This document shows, piece by piece, positions 25,764 to 35,466 of a stretch of 64,000 nucleotides of DNA. The stretch comes from an uncultured Lachnospiraceae bacterium. Its GTDB lineage: Bacteria > Bacillota > Clostridia > Lachnospirales > Lachnospiraceae. Positions within the stretch are counted from its first letter, which is position 1. Every line of letters begins with the position of its first letter. The position numbers were made by a program, and so were the translations under genes. The notes under the pieces were generated by a model, which saw nothing but the letters and a program-made list of their open reading frames with translations, had not been told where the DNA came from and did not search any database. Where the stretch lies: contig CAKRIL010000014.1 in NCBI GenBank assembly GCA_934343915.1, positions 9,246 through 73,245 on the forward strand, read 5' to 3'.

Positions 25764-26906
25764 ATGAGTTCATTGACAGTTATAATTCCAATGTATAATC
25801 AGGAAAAGTACATAAGGCAGTGCATAGAGAGTGTAATAAATCAGACATATAAGGATATAGAAATACTTATTGTGGATGACGGATCCACAGATGGTGGGTA
25901 TAATATATGTCGTGAACTTGCAGACAGAGATGATAGAATCAGAATAATCAGGCAGGAAAATAAAGGAACATTTATTGCGAGAAGAACAGGAATTGATAAT
26001 TGCAAAACGAAGTATGTTACATTTGTCGACTCGGATGATTTTATTACGCCGGAAGCATATAGCTATGCGGAAAAAGCAATGAAAGATGACACTGATATGA
26101 TAATGTTTCAGATGGCAAGATATTACGGAGATGACAACATCAAGGTTGAGCCGCATTTGGTTACGCCGGGACATTATTATAAAAAGCAGATAGAAGAGAT
26201 TTTTCTCCCAAAGATAATATGGGATTTTGATAGGGGAACCCCGGGAATTGAATGCAGTTTGTGCAATAGAGTTGTAAAGAGAGAACTGATTAAAGAATCA
26301 TTTGATTCTGCTGTGGATATACATTTATGTTATGGTGATGATATGGCAATTGTAAGTCCGCTTTATATGAAAATTAATGATATTGTTGTGATAGACAAGT
26401 GCTTTTACCGGCATAGGCAGAGACGAACGATTGCACCATATATAGAGAGAAAAGATTTTTTTGACGAATTATATGTATTGTACAAATACATGCTTGGAAC
26501 TCTTTCGGATTATTTGCACAAGTATGGATTAAGGCAGCAGCTTGAATATTTTTATATGTATTCGGTTGAATTGAGAAAGCTGGAATACGGTGACTATAAG
26601 TTTGAGAGAAATTTTATTTTTCCTTTTGATAAGATAGAAAAAGGGAAAGATATTGTATTATATGGTGCTGGTAATGTAGGAAAAACGTATTATGAGCAGC
26701 TCAAAAAACTGGATTATTGCAGAAGTGTTATCTGGGTTGATAAAAATGCGGCTGCAATAGAGGATATAAGGGTTAAAACTTTAGCAGAATTAAAAAGAAA
26801 CAATTTTGAATATGTAGTTATTGCTATAGAAAATAAAAATATCTGTATGAGTGTAAAAAAAGAGCTCAAGATGTTGGGCATAGAGGAACATAAAATTATT
26901 TTTTAG
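25764..26906 (+). CDS. GT2 family glycosyltransferase with C-terminal Rossmann module
   Basis: 380 aa. The GT2 domain covers residues 1-230 (SSLTVIIPMYNQEKYIRQCI, LIVDDGSTDGGYNIC, KYVTFVDSDDFITPEAYSYA). Residues 295-380 are the Rossmann module (KDIVLYGAGNVGKTYYEQLK, VIWVDKNAAAIEDIRV, YVVIAIENKNICMSVK). The cytoplasmic GT2 fold is clear. The module may bind the sugar nucleotide or mediate contacts with other island enzymes (inference). Confidence 0.88.
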   Translation: MSSLTVIIPMYNQEKYIRQCIESVINQTYKDIEILIVDDGSTDGGYNICRELADRDDRIRIIRQENKGTFIARRTGIDNCKTKYVTFVDSDDFITPEAYSYAEKAMKDDTDMIMFQMARYYGDDNIKVEPHLVTPGHYYKKQIEEIFLPKIIWDFDRGTPGIECSLCNRVVKRELIKESFDSAVDIHLCYGDDMAIVSPLYMKINDIVVIDKCFYRHRQRRTIAPYIERKDFFDELYVLYKYMLGTLSDYLHKYGLRQQLEYFYMYSVELRKLEYGDYKFERNFIFPFDKIEKGKDIVLYGAGNVGKTYYEQLKKLDYCRSVIWVDKNAAAIEDIRVKTLAELKRNNFEYVVIAIENKNICMSVKKELKMLGIEEHKIIF

Positions 26907-26915
26907 GAGGCAGAT

Positions 26916-27932
26916 ATGAAAAATATTCTTATATGGGGAACAGGTGATAGAACAGAGTATTATTTGCTGATGGATTATTTTAAGGATTGTCATATAAAAG
27001 GATATATATGTACGCATAAGGAAGCGGATGAATATAACGGCAAGCCGGTATATTCCATTGATGAACTGGTGAATGTACAGAATACAGTGGATTATATTGT
27101 GATTGCAAATGAGTTTTATCAGGAAATTATTTCAGATTGTCTGCATTTCGGTATCAATTGTGACAAGCTGGTTTTAACGGATAATATCCCGTTAGAGCCA
27201 TATAGAACATATTACAAAAGGGTAGAGAAGGTATCATTGGAATTATTTAATACACTCGAAAAAGTTCCGTTTATACTTGTAAGGTCGAATGAGTATGACT
27301 TAATTGATGCGAGTAGACTCATGAACAAAGGCAAATATCAAAGATCAATTTATATGCAGGATTATTTTAGATATCGAACCTTTGAACTTGTTGCAAATGA
27401 ACTGTTGGACAACGATATTCCCGGAGCTTGTGCTGAGTTAGGGGTTTTCAGAGGACATTTTTCTGCTTTGATAAATGAGCATTTTAAGGATAGAAAGATA
27501 TATTTATTTGATACATTTGAAGGCTTTGAGGAAAACGAGTCGAAAAGAGAGCTTGCTGAGGGAAGATGCGATGAAAATTTTGTCAAAGAACATAAAGAAA
27601 CATCCGTGGAAAGAATGTTGGTAAATATAAAGTATCCTCAGAATGCTGTAGTATGTCGTGGATTTTTTCCTCAAAGTATAACAGAGGAGGCTGAAAAAGA
27701 AAAATACGTTTTCGTGTCGCTGGATGTTGACTTCGAAGAGTCAATGCTGGAGGGGCTTAAGTTCTTTTATCCAAGAATGGCAGAAGGCGGGATAATATTT
27801 GTGCACGATTATAATACGTTTTTTCTTAAGGGAATCAAGAGTGCTGTCAGCAGATATGAGAATGAACTGGGGTACAAATTAAGAAAAATACCTATAGCAG
27901 ACAGGGCGGGCACTCTTATAATTATTAAATAG
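26916..27932 (+). CDS. TylF-type O-methyltransferase with N-terminal Rossmann module
   Basis: 338 aa. Residues 2-95 are the Rossmann module (MKNILIWGTGDRTEYYLLMD, YICTHKEADEYNGKPVYSID). Residues 145-338 match macrocin O-methyltransferase TylF/MycF (PGACAELGVFRGHFSALI, KIYLFDTFEGFEENE, FVSLDVDFEESMLEGLKFFY, GGIIFVHDYNT). The Asp-rich metal site (SLDVD, HDY) is present, so it should be active on a sugar hydroxyl. RBS TAGGAGG, 10 bases after the GT2 gene. Confidence 0.87.
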   Translation: MKNILIWGTGDRTEYYLLMDYFKDCHIKGYICTHKEADEYNGKPVYSIDELVNVQNTVDYIVIANEFYQEIISDCLHFGINCDKLVLTDNIPLEPYRTYYKRVEKVSLELFNTLEKVPFILVRSNEYDLIDASRLMNKGKYQRSIYMQDYFRYRTFELVANELLDNDIPGACAELGVFRGHFSALINEHFKDRKIYLFDTFEGFEENESKRELAEGRCDENFVKEHKETSVERMLVNIKYPQNAVVCRGFFPQSITEEAEKEKYVFVSLDVDFEESMLEGLKFFYPRMAEGGIIFVHDYNTFFLKGIKSAVSRYENELGYKLRKIPIADRAGTLIIIK

Positions 27933-27974
27933 AATTATATGTAAATATTCAATATGTAATGTCGGGTGAAAGAA

Positions 27975-29393
27975 GTGAAGAATCTATACTTGTACGGAAG
28001 CGGTAACAGATGTAAAACACTGCTGAATCTGTTAAAAGAGTCTGAATATAAGATATGCGGCATAGTAGACAGCAATAGTGAAAAATGGGGACAAACTATC
28101 GAAAATATAAAAATATATGAGCCTGCCGTGTTAAGAGACGTAAAGGAAGCATATGTCTGTGTTACATTTTACAGTTCATTGGTAAATGAACCAACATGGG
28201 ATTTAATTGTGAATGTGTACAATATAGACAGATGCAGGGTGTTAAGCTTCTTTGATTTGATAATTGAAGTATACCGAGGAAAACTTAAAATGGATGGCGC
28301 ACAGAGAAGCTTATCGTATCGGAAAACATTTTTTGATGGTACATGGCCTTTACTGCTGGGGGGTGTTGAGTCTTGGCTTAAGGACATTACAACGGAGTTT
28401 AAGGAGGCAGACATCAGGAATGTATGGTTGTTGACACCTTTGGATGAGAGTAATATCAGCGACGGAATAAAGGATTATGCTGAGGATTTGTCCTTTGACA
28501 AACCGGGAAACTTTGTGATGGAGAATATTGTAAAGGGAATCAATTTTCTGAAAACGCAACTCCCATTTACAATAGTTTTTTCGCGTATTGATGAGCTTAT
28601 GATTGCAGCGTTTCTACTAAAAGAGAAATATCCGGAAGATATAAAAATTGTAATGGCTGTTCATGGGTCGTGTGATGGAATGTACACGGATATTTTATGC
28701 TTTAGGACAATGATTTCAGAGTATGTATGTGTGTGCCATGGTATTAAAGATGAACTTATAAGAAGGGGGGTTGCATATGAGCGCATACATACCATGACGG
28801 CACCTGTCGATTATGATAGGAATTTGAAAAGGACATACACGCTCAATAACCGTGAACCACTTAGAATTGGCTATGCGGGAAGGCTTGAGGTGTTTGAAAA
28901 GCGACTTGATATACTACTGAAAGTTATTTCAGAATTGGAGAAAACGGATGTAAATTATGTGCTTGACATTGCAGGAAACGGACGGTACCAAGATGAAATA
29001 CGCAGATATACGGTGGAAAAAGAGCTTGATAATAAGGTTAGGCTTATTGGATGCATAGAGCGTTCTAAGATAAATGAGTTCTGGAGAAAACAAGATATAG
29101 CTGTTAATGTGTCTGATAATGAAGGCAGACCAATTTCCAATATCGAGGCTATGTTAAATGGAACGGTGCCTATTGTTACAAATACAGTGGGCTCTATGGA
29201 AGACGTAAAAGACGGACAAAACGGCTATATTGTACCATTATGTGATTACAAGAGCATGGCAGAAAAAATCAAGTATATTGATTCTAATAGAAAAGTTTTG
29301 TCAAAGCTTGGTCGGCAGGCGTATGAAGATATGCGGCAAAAAATCAATATGGAAGAGTACATTGAAATGTGGAAAAAGTTGATTTTGGAATAA
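27975..29393 (+). CDS. GT4 family glycosyltransferase with N-terminal Rossmann module
   Basis: 472-aa retaining GT-B transferase. Residues 1-95 are the Rossmann module (NLYLYGSGNRCKTLLNLLKE, ICGIVDSNSEKWGQTI). The GT4 domain has a nucleotide site: RIGYAGRLEVFEKRLDILLK, DIAGNGRYQDEIRR, and NVSDNEGRPISNIEAMLNGT (EG..IxxxEAM). Start GTG 27975 (GGGTG 6 bases before) is preferred to the in-frame GTG at 27966; this choice is uncertain by three residues. Confidence 0.83.
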   Translation: MKNLYLYGSGNRCKTLLNLLKESEYKICGIVDSNSEKWGQTIENIKIYEPAVLRDVKEAYVCVTFYSSLVNEPTWDLIVNVYNIDRCRVLSFFDLIIEVYRGKLKMDGAQRSLSYRKTFFDGTWPLLLGGVESWLKDITTEFKEADIRNVWLLTPLDESNISDGIKDYAEDLSFDKPGNFVMENIVKGINFLKTQLPFTIVFSRIDELMIAAFLLKEKYPEDIKIVMAVHGSCDGMYTDILCFRTMISEYVCVCHGIKDELIRRGVAYERIHTMTAPVDYDRNLKRTYTLNNREPLRIGYAGRLEVFEKRLDILLKVISELEKTDVNYVLDIAGNGRYQDEIRRYTVEKELDNKVRLIGCIERSKINEFWRKQDIAVNVSDNEGRPISNIEAMLNGTVPIVTNTVGSMEDVKDGQNGYIVPLCDYKSMAEKIKYIDSNRKVLSKLGRQAYEDMRQKINMEEYIEMWKKLILE

Positions 29394-29414
29394 AATGAAG
29401 AGTGGGAGATGGGC

Positions 29415-30536
29415 ATGCTAAGGCTATATGGATTTACTCTCAATAAATTAGCTGACTTTATAAAAGAACAGAATTTATCCATAATTGTGTATGGTGCAGG
29501 AATGATAGGGAAAATAATTATTCCTGACTATTTAAAGAGAAATGGATTGCAGAAATATGTGCGGTTTTATATCGATGCTGATGTGCATAAGCAGGGAAAG
29601 TATATTCAAATTGGCAGCACATGGTACCCGATATATTCATTGGAGCACTTAGAAGAGGTTAAGACTGATTCTATTATAATTATAACTAATAGTAATTTTC
29701 TTCCCGTTCTCAATTATTTAGATTCGTTGGGGAATCTTGATGGCACTAAGGCAGTGATTTTTCCAGTATTGCAGACGCTTGAAGCTGATTCAAGAATCGA
29801 AAAGTATCAAATATGTGAAAAATCGTCAGAATTAATTCCCAAAGTTATAAATTATTGTTGGTTTTCGGGGAGGGAAATGCCGGAATATCTTCAGAAATGT
29901 ATTGATAGTTGGAAAAGGTATTGCCCGGATTATGAAATAAGACGCTGGGATGAGAGCAACTATGATATAACTAAGAACCAATATATGCAGGAGGCATATA
30001 GCGAAGAAAAATGGGGGTTTGTGCCGGACTTTGCCAGATTGGATATACTCTATAATTATGGCGGGTTTTATATTGATACGGATGTTGAGTTGATAAGACC
30101 GCTTGATGAATTGAGAGAAGAGTTGGCATTTTGCGGCGTGGAAAAGTGGGGAAATATTAATATGGGAGGGTGCAGCGGGGCTGTTGCACACCATCCTATG
30201 ATAAAAAAATTATTGAATTACAGAAAAAATATTCATTTTAAATACAGTGATGGAAGCTTAAATCCGGATACATGCGGAATATATGAAACAGCACCTTTTT
30301 TAGAGGAGGGGATGAGAGCTGATAATACGGTTCAGAGAATAAATGGAATGACTATTTTCTCATCCGATTTCTTTCATCCTTATGATTATATGAGTGGACA
30401 GACAATTATTACTGAGAACACGGTATCCATACATCATTTTAACGGTGATTGGCTGAGCGACGAGGCACGAAAAAACAGGATTAAGACTGGTGAAATGTAT
30501 AGCAATATTGTAAAAAGGATGGATAATAATTGGTGA
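29415..30536 (+). CDS. GT32-type (DXD sugar-binding) glycosyltransferase with N-terminal Rossmann module
   Basis: 373 aa. Module at residues about 20-110 (LSIIVYGAGMIGKIII, FYIDADVHKQGKYIQIG). The Gly_transf_sug/GT32 domain follows: INYCWFSGREMPEYLQKCID, YEIRRWDESNYDI, FARLDILYNYGGFYIDTDVE with the DXD motif DTD, and later HHFNGDW. ATG 29415 is chosen because the GGGAG box ends directly at the alternative ATG 29409. Ends overlapping the next start codon by four bases. Confidence 0.87.
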   Translation: MLRLYGFTLNKLADFIKEQNLSIIVYGAGMIGKIIIPDYLKRNGLQKYVRFYIDADVHKQGKYIQIGSTWYPIYSLEHLEEVKTDSIIIITNSNFLPVLNYLDSLGNLDGTKAVIFPVLQTLEADSRIEKYQICEKSSELIPKVINYCWFSGREMPEYLQKCIDSWKRYCPDYEIRRWDESNYDITKNQYMQEAYSEEKWGFVPDFARLDILYNYGGFYIDTDVELIRPLDELREELAFCGVEKWGNINMGGCSGAVAHHPMIKKLLNYRKNIHFKYSDGSLNPDTCGIYETAPFLEEGMRADNTVQRINGMTIFSSDFFHPYDYMSGQTIITENTVSIHHFNGDWLSDEARKNRIKTGEMYSNIVKRMDNNW

Positions 30537-31708
30537 ATGGTTATAAAATTTCAGTTATTGTAACTGTATACAATACAGAACAATATCTTGATAAGTGTAT
30601 TGGCAGTATTATTGGTCAAAGTTATGATAATATTGAAATTATACTTGTAAACGACGGTTCGGTGGATAACAGTCTTGAAGTATGTAGAAAATATGAGAGG
30701 CTTGATGAAAGAATTATCATAATAAATTCAAAAAATGAGGGAGCAGTGGCAGCCAGAAAAAAAGGGATACTTAGAGCAACGGGTGATTATATAGCTTTTG
30801 TTGATTCAGACGATTGGATAGATAGCAATATGTTTGAAAATATTACAGGGAAATCAAAAGGCGAAGATATAATATCTTTTGGTTTAATAGAAGAATATGG
30901 ACACAAAAGAGTTATTAAACGTGATAATTTAAGAGCCGGATGTTATCTAAAGGACGAGTTAAAAGAAAAAATATTACCCAATATGCTATGCAGTGGAAAG
31001 TTTTATAAATTTGGAATACAGCCTAATCTTGTATGCAAGCTGATAAAAAGAAAACTCCTTATTCAATCTGTCAATGGAATATCCGATATTGTTACAATGG
31101 GTGATGACGGTGACTTTGTGTATCATGCATTGTCAATGGCAGATTCGTTAAGAATCATTGACACAATGCCTTATCATTATGTCCAGAGAAGCGGTTCTTT
31201 GGTGAGAACAAGGACATCAATGGAGGCATTAAGTGCACTATATCGTGATTTGAATAATATAAGATTATCTGATGATTATATCATGGAGGTATGGAAGAAG
31301 CAGATCAATACATACTTTATCTTCCTGCTTTTGTTAAAGAACACACAGATGGCAATAAATAAAATAAGTCTATTTAAAGAAAAACTGTATGGCAGACGTG
31401 TAATAATATACGGAGCCGGAAATTATGGAATGGGTATGATGGCTGCTTTGTCAGTAATGCCTATGATTGATATTATAGGTATAGCAGACAGGGATTGGAA
31501 AGAAATATCACAGACAAATCCCAATGTCAAAAACATTGATGAATTGCTTGATGAAGAATTTGACATGATATATATAGCTGTACTTGATGAAGATATATGT
31601 AAAAGTGTAGAGGATATGCTGCTGAAAAAGCAAGTAATAGCGGATAAAATCTTTTATTTAAGATATCAGGATATTTCAGAGTGCAGTATACAGGATTTGA
31701 TGACATAG
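30533..31708 (+). CDS. GT2 family glycosyltransferase with C-terminal Rossmann module
   Basis: 391 aa, GTG start that overlaps the previous stop (GTGA). GT2 domain: KISVIVTVYNTEQYLDKCIG, IILVNDGSVDNSLEVC, GDYIAFVDSDDWIDSNMFEN. Residues from 288: RRVIIYGAGNYGMGMMAALS, IADRDWKEISQTNPNVKNID, MIYIAVLDEDICKSVEDML. Same architecture as the GT2 at 25764, so probably a diverged duplicate. Confidence 0.88.
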   Translation: MNGYKISVIVTVYNTEQYLDKCIGSIIGQSYDNIEIILVNDGSVDNSLEVCRKYERLDERIIIINSKNEGAVAARKKGILRATGDYIAFVDSDDWIDSNMFENITGKSKGEDIISFGLIEEYGHKRVIKRDNLRAGCYLKDELKEKILPNMLCSGKFYKFGIQPNLVCKLIKRKLLIQSVNGISDIVTMGDDGDFVYHALSMADSLRIIDTMPYHYVQRSGSLVRTRTSMEALSALYRDLNNIRLSDDYIMEVWKKQINTYFIFLLLLKNTQMAINKISLFKEKLYGRRVIIYGAGNYGMGMMAALSVMPMIDIIGIADRDWKEISQTNPNVKNIDELLDEEFDMIYIAVLDEDICKSVEDMLLKKQVIADKIFYLRYQDISECSIQDLMT

Positions 31709-31723
31709 TTTTATGGAGGCGGA

Positions 31724-33133
31724 ATGAAAAGAATAATACTATTTGGTACGGGAAGATATGGACTGGAAGCACTTGATTTTTTTGGAAAAGAGAATGTAAT
31801 GTTTTTTGCTGATAACAATAGAAATATACAGGGAAAAACGGTAAATGGGATTGGTGTTATATCACCAAATAGTATATATCAATATTCAGATGATGCAATA
31901 ATAGTGCTTGCGGCGAGGGAAGAGATTGCCGTACAGATGAAGTACCAGTTGTTTGAGATGGGAATAGAACAATGCATTCCATATTATTTTATAAAAAGAT
32001 ATATAAGCAGGTATGAAAAGAATTTACAGCAGTTTTTGGCTGAATGCAGCACGGATGCAGGGATGTATAGATATATGTATTTGTGTGAAGTCGAACAGAG
32101 ATTGCGATATGAAGAAAAAAATGAATTTTTTATGAGAAATACAGATATCTGCAACGCAAAAGAAGCTGTTGGGTCACTCAGAAAACTTCAACTTGATTAT
32201 GCAAATGCAGCATCGGAAGTTGACGATATGGTAAAAAAAGCAGGAGCTAAGTTGATGTTGGGAGGGGGTACCTTGATTGGAGCAGTGCGGCATGGCGGAT
32301 TTATTCCATGGGATGACGACATAGATTTTCTTATGATGAGAGATGATTATAATAAATTTATGGAGTATTATAATGATAAAAATATGTTGTATATATCAGA
32401 TGCAAATCCTAACAATGAAGCACAGATATACGATGAAATGGCTGTAAGGATGGAGCATAGTTCAGAAAATATAGAGTTCTGCTTTAACGGAGTATTTATT
32501 ACGGCATATAAGAAAGTTCATGGGGGCAATCCGATAATTTTAGACATATTTCCATTGGATTATTACAAAGAAGATACAGAATATGCACAGTTGGCAGAAT
32601 ATGAGTGCACAGTTGAGACAGAAATAAAAGAAAAAGTAACTGTAAGGGAAAGATTTGAATATTATAGTGAACTGCAAAGAAAAAATCCCTATATATCTAA
32701 AACAAAAAGTTCTAAAATCGGATACGGAACAGAACTGGTATTTGATGTAAAAAAGGGAAAGAATTTTTTTGCATTTGCAAATGTGTTCCCACTTAGAGAA
32801 AAAAAATTTGAAAATTATACTTTTTATGCGCCTAATAAGGCTGAAGATTTTTTATATACGGAATACGGAGATATATATGCATGGCCTTCGGATGCAGGGG
32901 AGTCTTCACATGGAAGAAATGTTAAATATATTCCATATATGGAAAAGGGTAATTGCATTTATATAGATAATTATAGCGATTTGTCAAAAATTACGTCTGA
33001 GCATAGAAACCACGGAGAAAACGATAATAGAGTGTATGTGGTGAGAAAATATATGTTTGCAGATACTTATGAATATTTTAAAGTAGTATCGGAAATTGAA
33101 AAAGCCGGTATTGCCTATTATGTATATGCGTGA
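31724..33133 (+). CDS. LicD-family phosphotransferase with N-terminal Rossmann module, copy A
   Basis: 469 aa. Module at 1-95 (MKRIILFGTGRYGLEALDFF, FFADNNRNIQGKTVNGIGVI). LicD domain from about 165: KLMLGGGTLIGAVRHGGFIP, WDDDIDFLMMRDDYNKFM with the acidic DDD, and later YGDIYAWPSDAGESSHGRN. A tandem paralogue follows (copy B). Next come choline kinase and CTP:phosphocholine cytidylyltransferase, so phosphocholine transfer is the likely activity. Confidence 0.88.
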   Translation: MKRIILFGTGRYGLEALDFFGKENVMFFADNNRNIQGKTVNGIGVISPNSIYQYSDDAIIVLAAREEIAVQMKYQLFEMGIEQCIPYYFIKRYISRYEKNLQQFLAECSTDAGMYRYMYLCEVEQRLRYEEKNEFFMRNTDICNAKEAVGSLRKLQLDYANAASEVDDMVKKAGAKLMLGGGTLIGAVRHGGFIPWDDDIDFLMMRDDYNKFMEYYNDKNMLYISDANPNNEAQIYDEMAVRMEHSSENIEFCFNGVFITAYKKVHGGNPIILDIFPLDYYKEDTEYAQLAEYECTVETEIKEKVTVRERFEYYSELQRKNPYISKTKSSKIGYGTELVFDVKKGKNFFAFANVFPLREKKFENYTFYAPNKAEDFLYTEYGDIYAWPSDAGESSHGRNVKYIPYMEKGNCIYIDNYSDLSKITSEHRNHGENDNRVYVVRKYMFADTYEYFKVVSEIEKAGIAYYVYA

Positions 33134-33164
33134 TTGTGGGGCATAAAGTACAGGAGGAAAAGTA

Positions 33165-34571
33165 ATGCGAAAACTTATTCTGTTTGGAACGGGTGGATAT
33201 GGTAAAGAAGCATTTGATTTTTTTGGCAAAGAAAATATTTTGTTTTATGCCGATAATAATTCAAATATACAGGGTCAAAGGATTAATGGAGCAGAGGTTA
33301 TAGCCCCTTGCAATATCGTCAGATATATAGATGATGCAGTTATAATTCTTGCTGCAGCGAATGAACTGGCTTTACAGATGGAGTATCAGCTTAGAGGATA
33401 TGGAATTGACAAGTTTTTATATTATACTTATGTAAAAGATTACATAAACACAAACAATCTTGACATACAGAAATTTGTCAATTGGTGCAGCGATGATGCA
33501 TACATCTACAGGATTATGTATATGTATTCACAAGAATGCCTGAAAGCAAGTCAGGAGAGGGTAGAATTTTTTATGAGCCATGCCGACATAAGAAGCCTTA
33601 AGCCCGCTGTGGGAACGCTCAGACATATTCAGACCGATTGTCTTGCAGCAGGGATAAAACTCGATAGGATGGCAAATGAGCTGGGGGTAAGCTTAATTCT
33701 CGGAGGAGGCAATTTAATAGGCGCGGTCAGACATGACGGTTTCATACCTTGGGACGACGATATGGATTTTCTCATGTTGAGAGAGGATTATTGTCGGTTT
33801 ATCGATTATTATATGAAAAAAGGGATGGTATATATATCCGACGAGACATTAGGGCAGGTCAATTTGAGTAATATGTACATCGAATGGATGGAAAAGCTCG
33901 GAGCAGAAAATCAAGAAATTGGATTTTGTCTTAACGGATTATTTTTAACGGCGGCATTCAGGGTAGAATCGGGTGAGTGGACCGCTGTTGATATATTTCC
34001 TATGGATTATTATAAGGATGAACTTAGTTATGGAGATGTAATATCATATGTAAAAAAATGTCAGCCCATTGTCGCGGGATTTAAAACAGTAAGAGAAATG
34101 GTTATGTATACATACAATCTATGGAGGAATAATCCTTGCACATCAGTGGAACCGACATCGAAGGTGGGATACGGAATTGAATTGTTTTCAAGTCTTCAGG
34201 TGTGCGTAGATTTCTTTTTAAGTAAGGATATTATGCCGCTTTGCAGAAAAAAGTACGAAGACTATAGTTTTTTAATGCCGAGAGACAGTGAAAGCTTTTT
34301 AAAAGTAGAGTACGGAGATATATATCGATGGCCATATGATGCAGGATGTGCTAAGCACGGAAAAGGAAAACATTATATTGTATATAATGATGAATACAAG
34401 AATGCAATATTCATAGATAATTATGCTGATATTCAGAATAAAATACATATAATCTCAAATGAAAATAAAGCATGTATTGTGGAAAAATATAAAATATCGG
34501 ATATTAACGAATATTTTGATATAGTTACAAAGTTGAATGAGGAGGGAATTGCGTATTATGTGTACGCATAA
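33165..34571 (+). CDS. LicD-family phosphotransferase with N-terminal Rossmann module, copy B
   Basis: 468-aa tandem paralogue of the preceding gene, with the same order of domains: MRKLILFGTGGYGKEAFDFF, FYADNNSNIQGQRINGAEVI, then SLILGGGNLIGAVRHDGFIP, WDDDMDFLMLREDYCRFI. Both end in the same residues (GIAYYVYA). The active-site acidic triplet is kept in both, so two distinct acceptors or positions are likely. It overlaps the choline kinase start by 14 bases. Confidence 0.88.
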   Translation: MRKLILFGTGGYGKEAFDFFGKENILFYADNNSNIQGQRINGAEVIAPCNIVRYIDDAVIILAAANELALQMEYQLRGYGIDKFLYYTYVKDYINTNNLDIQKFVNWCSDDAYIYRIMYMYSQECLKASQERVEFFMSHADIRSLKPAVGTLRHIQTDCLAAGIKLDRMANELGVSLILGGGNLIGAVRHDGFIPWDDDMDFLMLREDYCRFIDYYMKKGMVYISDETLGQVNLSNMYIEWMEKLGAENQEIGFCLNGLFLTAAFRVESGEWTAVDIFPMDYYKDELSYGDVISYVKKCQPIVAGFKTVREMVMYTYNLWRNNPCTSVEPTSKVGYGIELFSSLQVCVDFFLSKDIMPLCRKKYEDYSFLMPRDSESFLKVEYGDIYRWPYDAGCAKHGKGKHYIVYNDEYKNAIFIDNYADIQNKIHIISNENKACIVEKYKISDINEYFDIVTKLNEEGIAYYVYA

Positions 34572-35466
34572 TGATAAATATAACATTTCTAATGTGAGAA
34601 AATTTATATCAAATATTCTGGCAGTGCCTACAGATGATATTTTGGATATAAGAATTTTAAAAAAAGGAATGACAAATCGCTCCTTTCTTTTTTCTTATCA
34701 GAATAGTGACTACATTCTGCGTATCCCGGGAGAGGGAACGGACAGGCTTATCAATAGGAAGGCAGAAACAGAGGTTTACAATGTTATCGGCGAAAGGGAA
34801 TTATGTGATAATGTAATATATATTAATCCGGAAAATGGGTATAAGATTACTGAATTTTTTTACAATGCTCGAACCTGTAATTCAGATGATGTGAATGATT
34901 TAAGAAAATGTATGGAAACTCTAAAAAAGCTGCATGATATGCATTTTGTTGTTGAAAACAGATTTGACTTGTTTGAACAGCTCGATTTTTATGAAAGCCT
35001 ATGGGGAGATAAAAAATCAGTTTACTGTGATTATACAGAGACAAAAAGAAATGTTTATAAATTAAAAAAATACATAGATGGAATGGAAAAGGATTATTGT
35101 CTTACACATATAGATGCAGTTCCCGATAATTTTCTGTTTCTACCGAATGGTGATATCAGATTAATAGATTGGGAGTATGCAGGAATGCAGGATCCGCATG
35201 TAGATATTGCGATGTTCTGTATATATTCTTTGTATGACAGAGAACGGGTTGACAGATTGATTGATATATATTTTGAAAATAATTGCTCCTTTGATAACAG
35301 AATAAAAATATATTGTTATATTTCGGTATGCGGATTACTATGGAGCAACTGGTGTGAGTATAAAAGCCAATTGGGCGTTGAATTCGGTGAGTACTCATTG
35401 TGGCAATATCGGTATGCAGAAGAATATTACAATATAGTTGTAGAGGAGTTGGGAGGCAGTTTGTGA
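34558..35466 (+). CDS. licA: Choline kinase-like protein (LicA)
   Basis: 302-aa APH/choline-kinase fold: ILKKGMTNRSFLFSYQNSDY (nucleotide loop), LRIPGEGTDRLINRKAE (the LicA RxPG..T...I.R.E pattern), LTHIDAVPDNFLF (Brenner-type HxDxxxxN) and IRLIDWEYAGMQDPHVDIAM (metal DFG-equivalent). It phosphorylates choline with ATP in the cytoplasm. ATG 34558 has GGAGGG upstream and overlaps licD copy B; the next gene licC overlaps its stop. Confidence 0.9.
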   Translation: MCTHNDKYNISNVRKFISNILAVPTDDILDIRILKKGMTNRSFLFSYQNSDYILRIPGEGTDRLINRKAETEVYNVIGERELCDNVIYINPENGYKITEFFYNARTCNSDDVNDLRKCMETLKKLHDMHFVVENRFDLFEQLDFYESLWGDKKSVYCDYTETKRNVYKLKKYIDGMEKDYCLTHIDAVPDNFLFLPNGDIRLIDWEYAGMQDPHVDIAMFCIYSLYDRERVDRLIDIYFENNCSFDNRIKIYCYISVCGLLWSNWCEYKSQLGVEFGEYSLWQYRYAEEYYNIVVEELGGSL

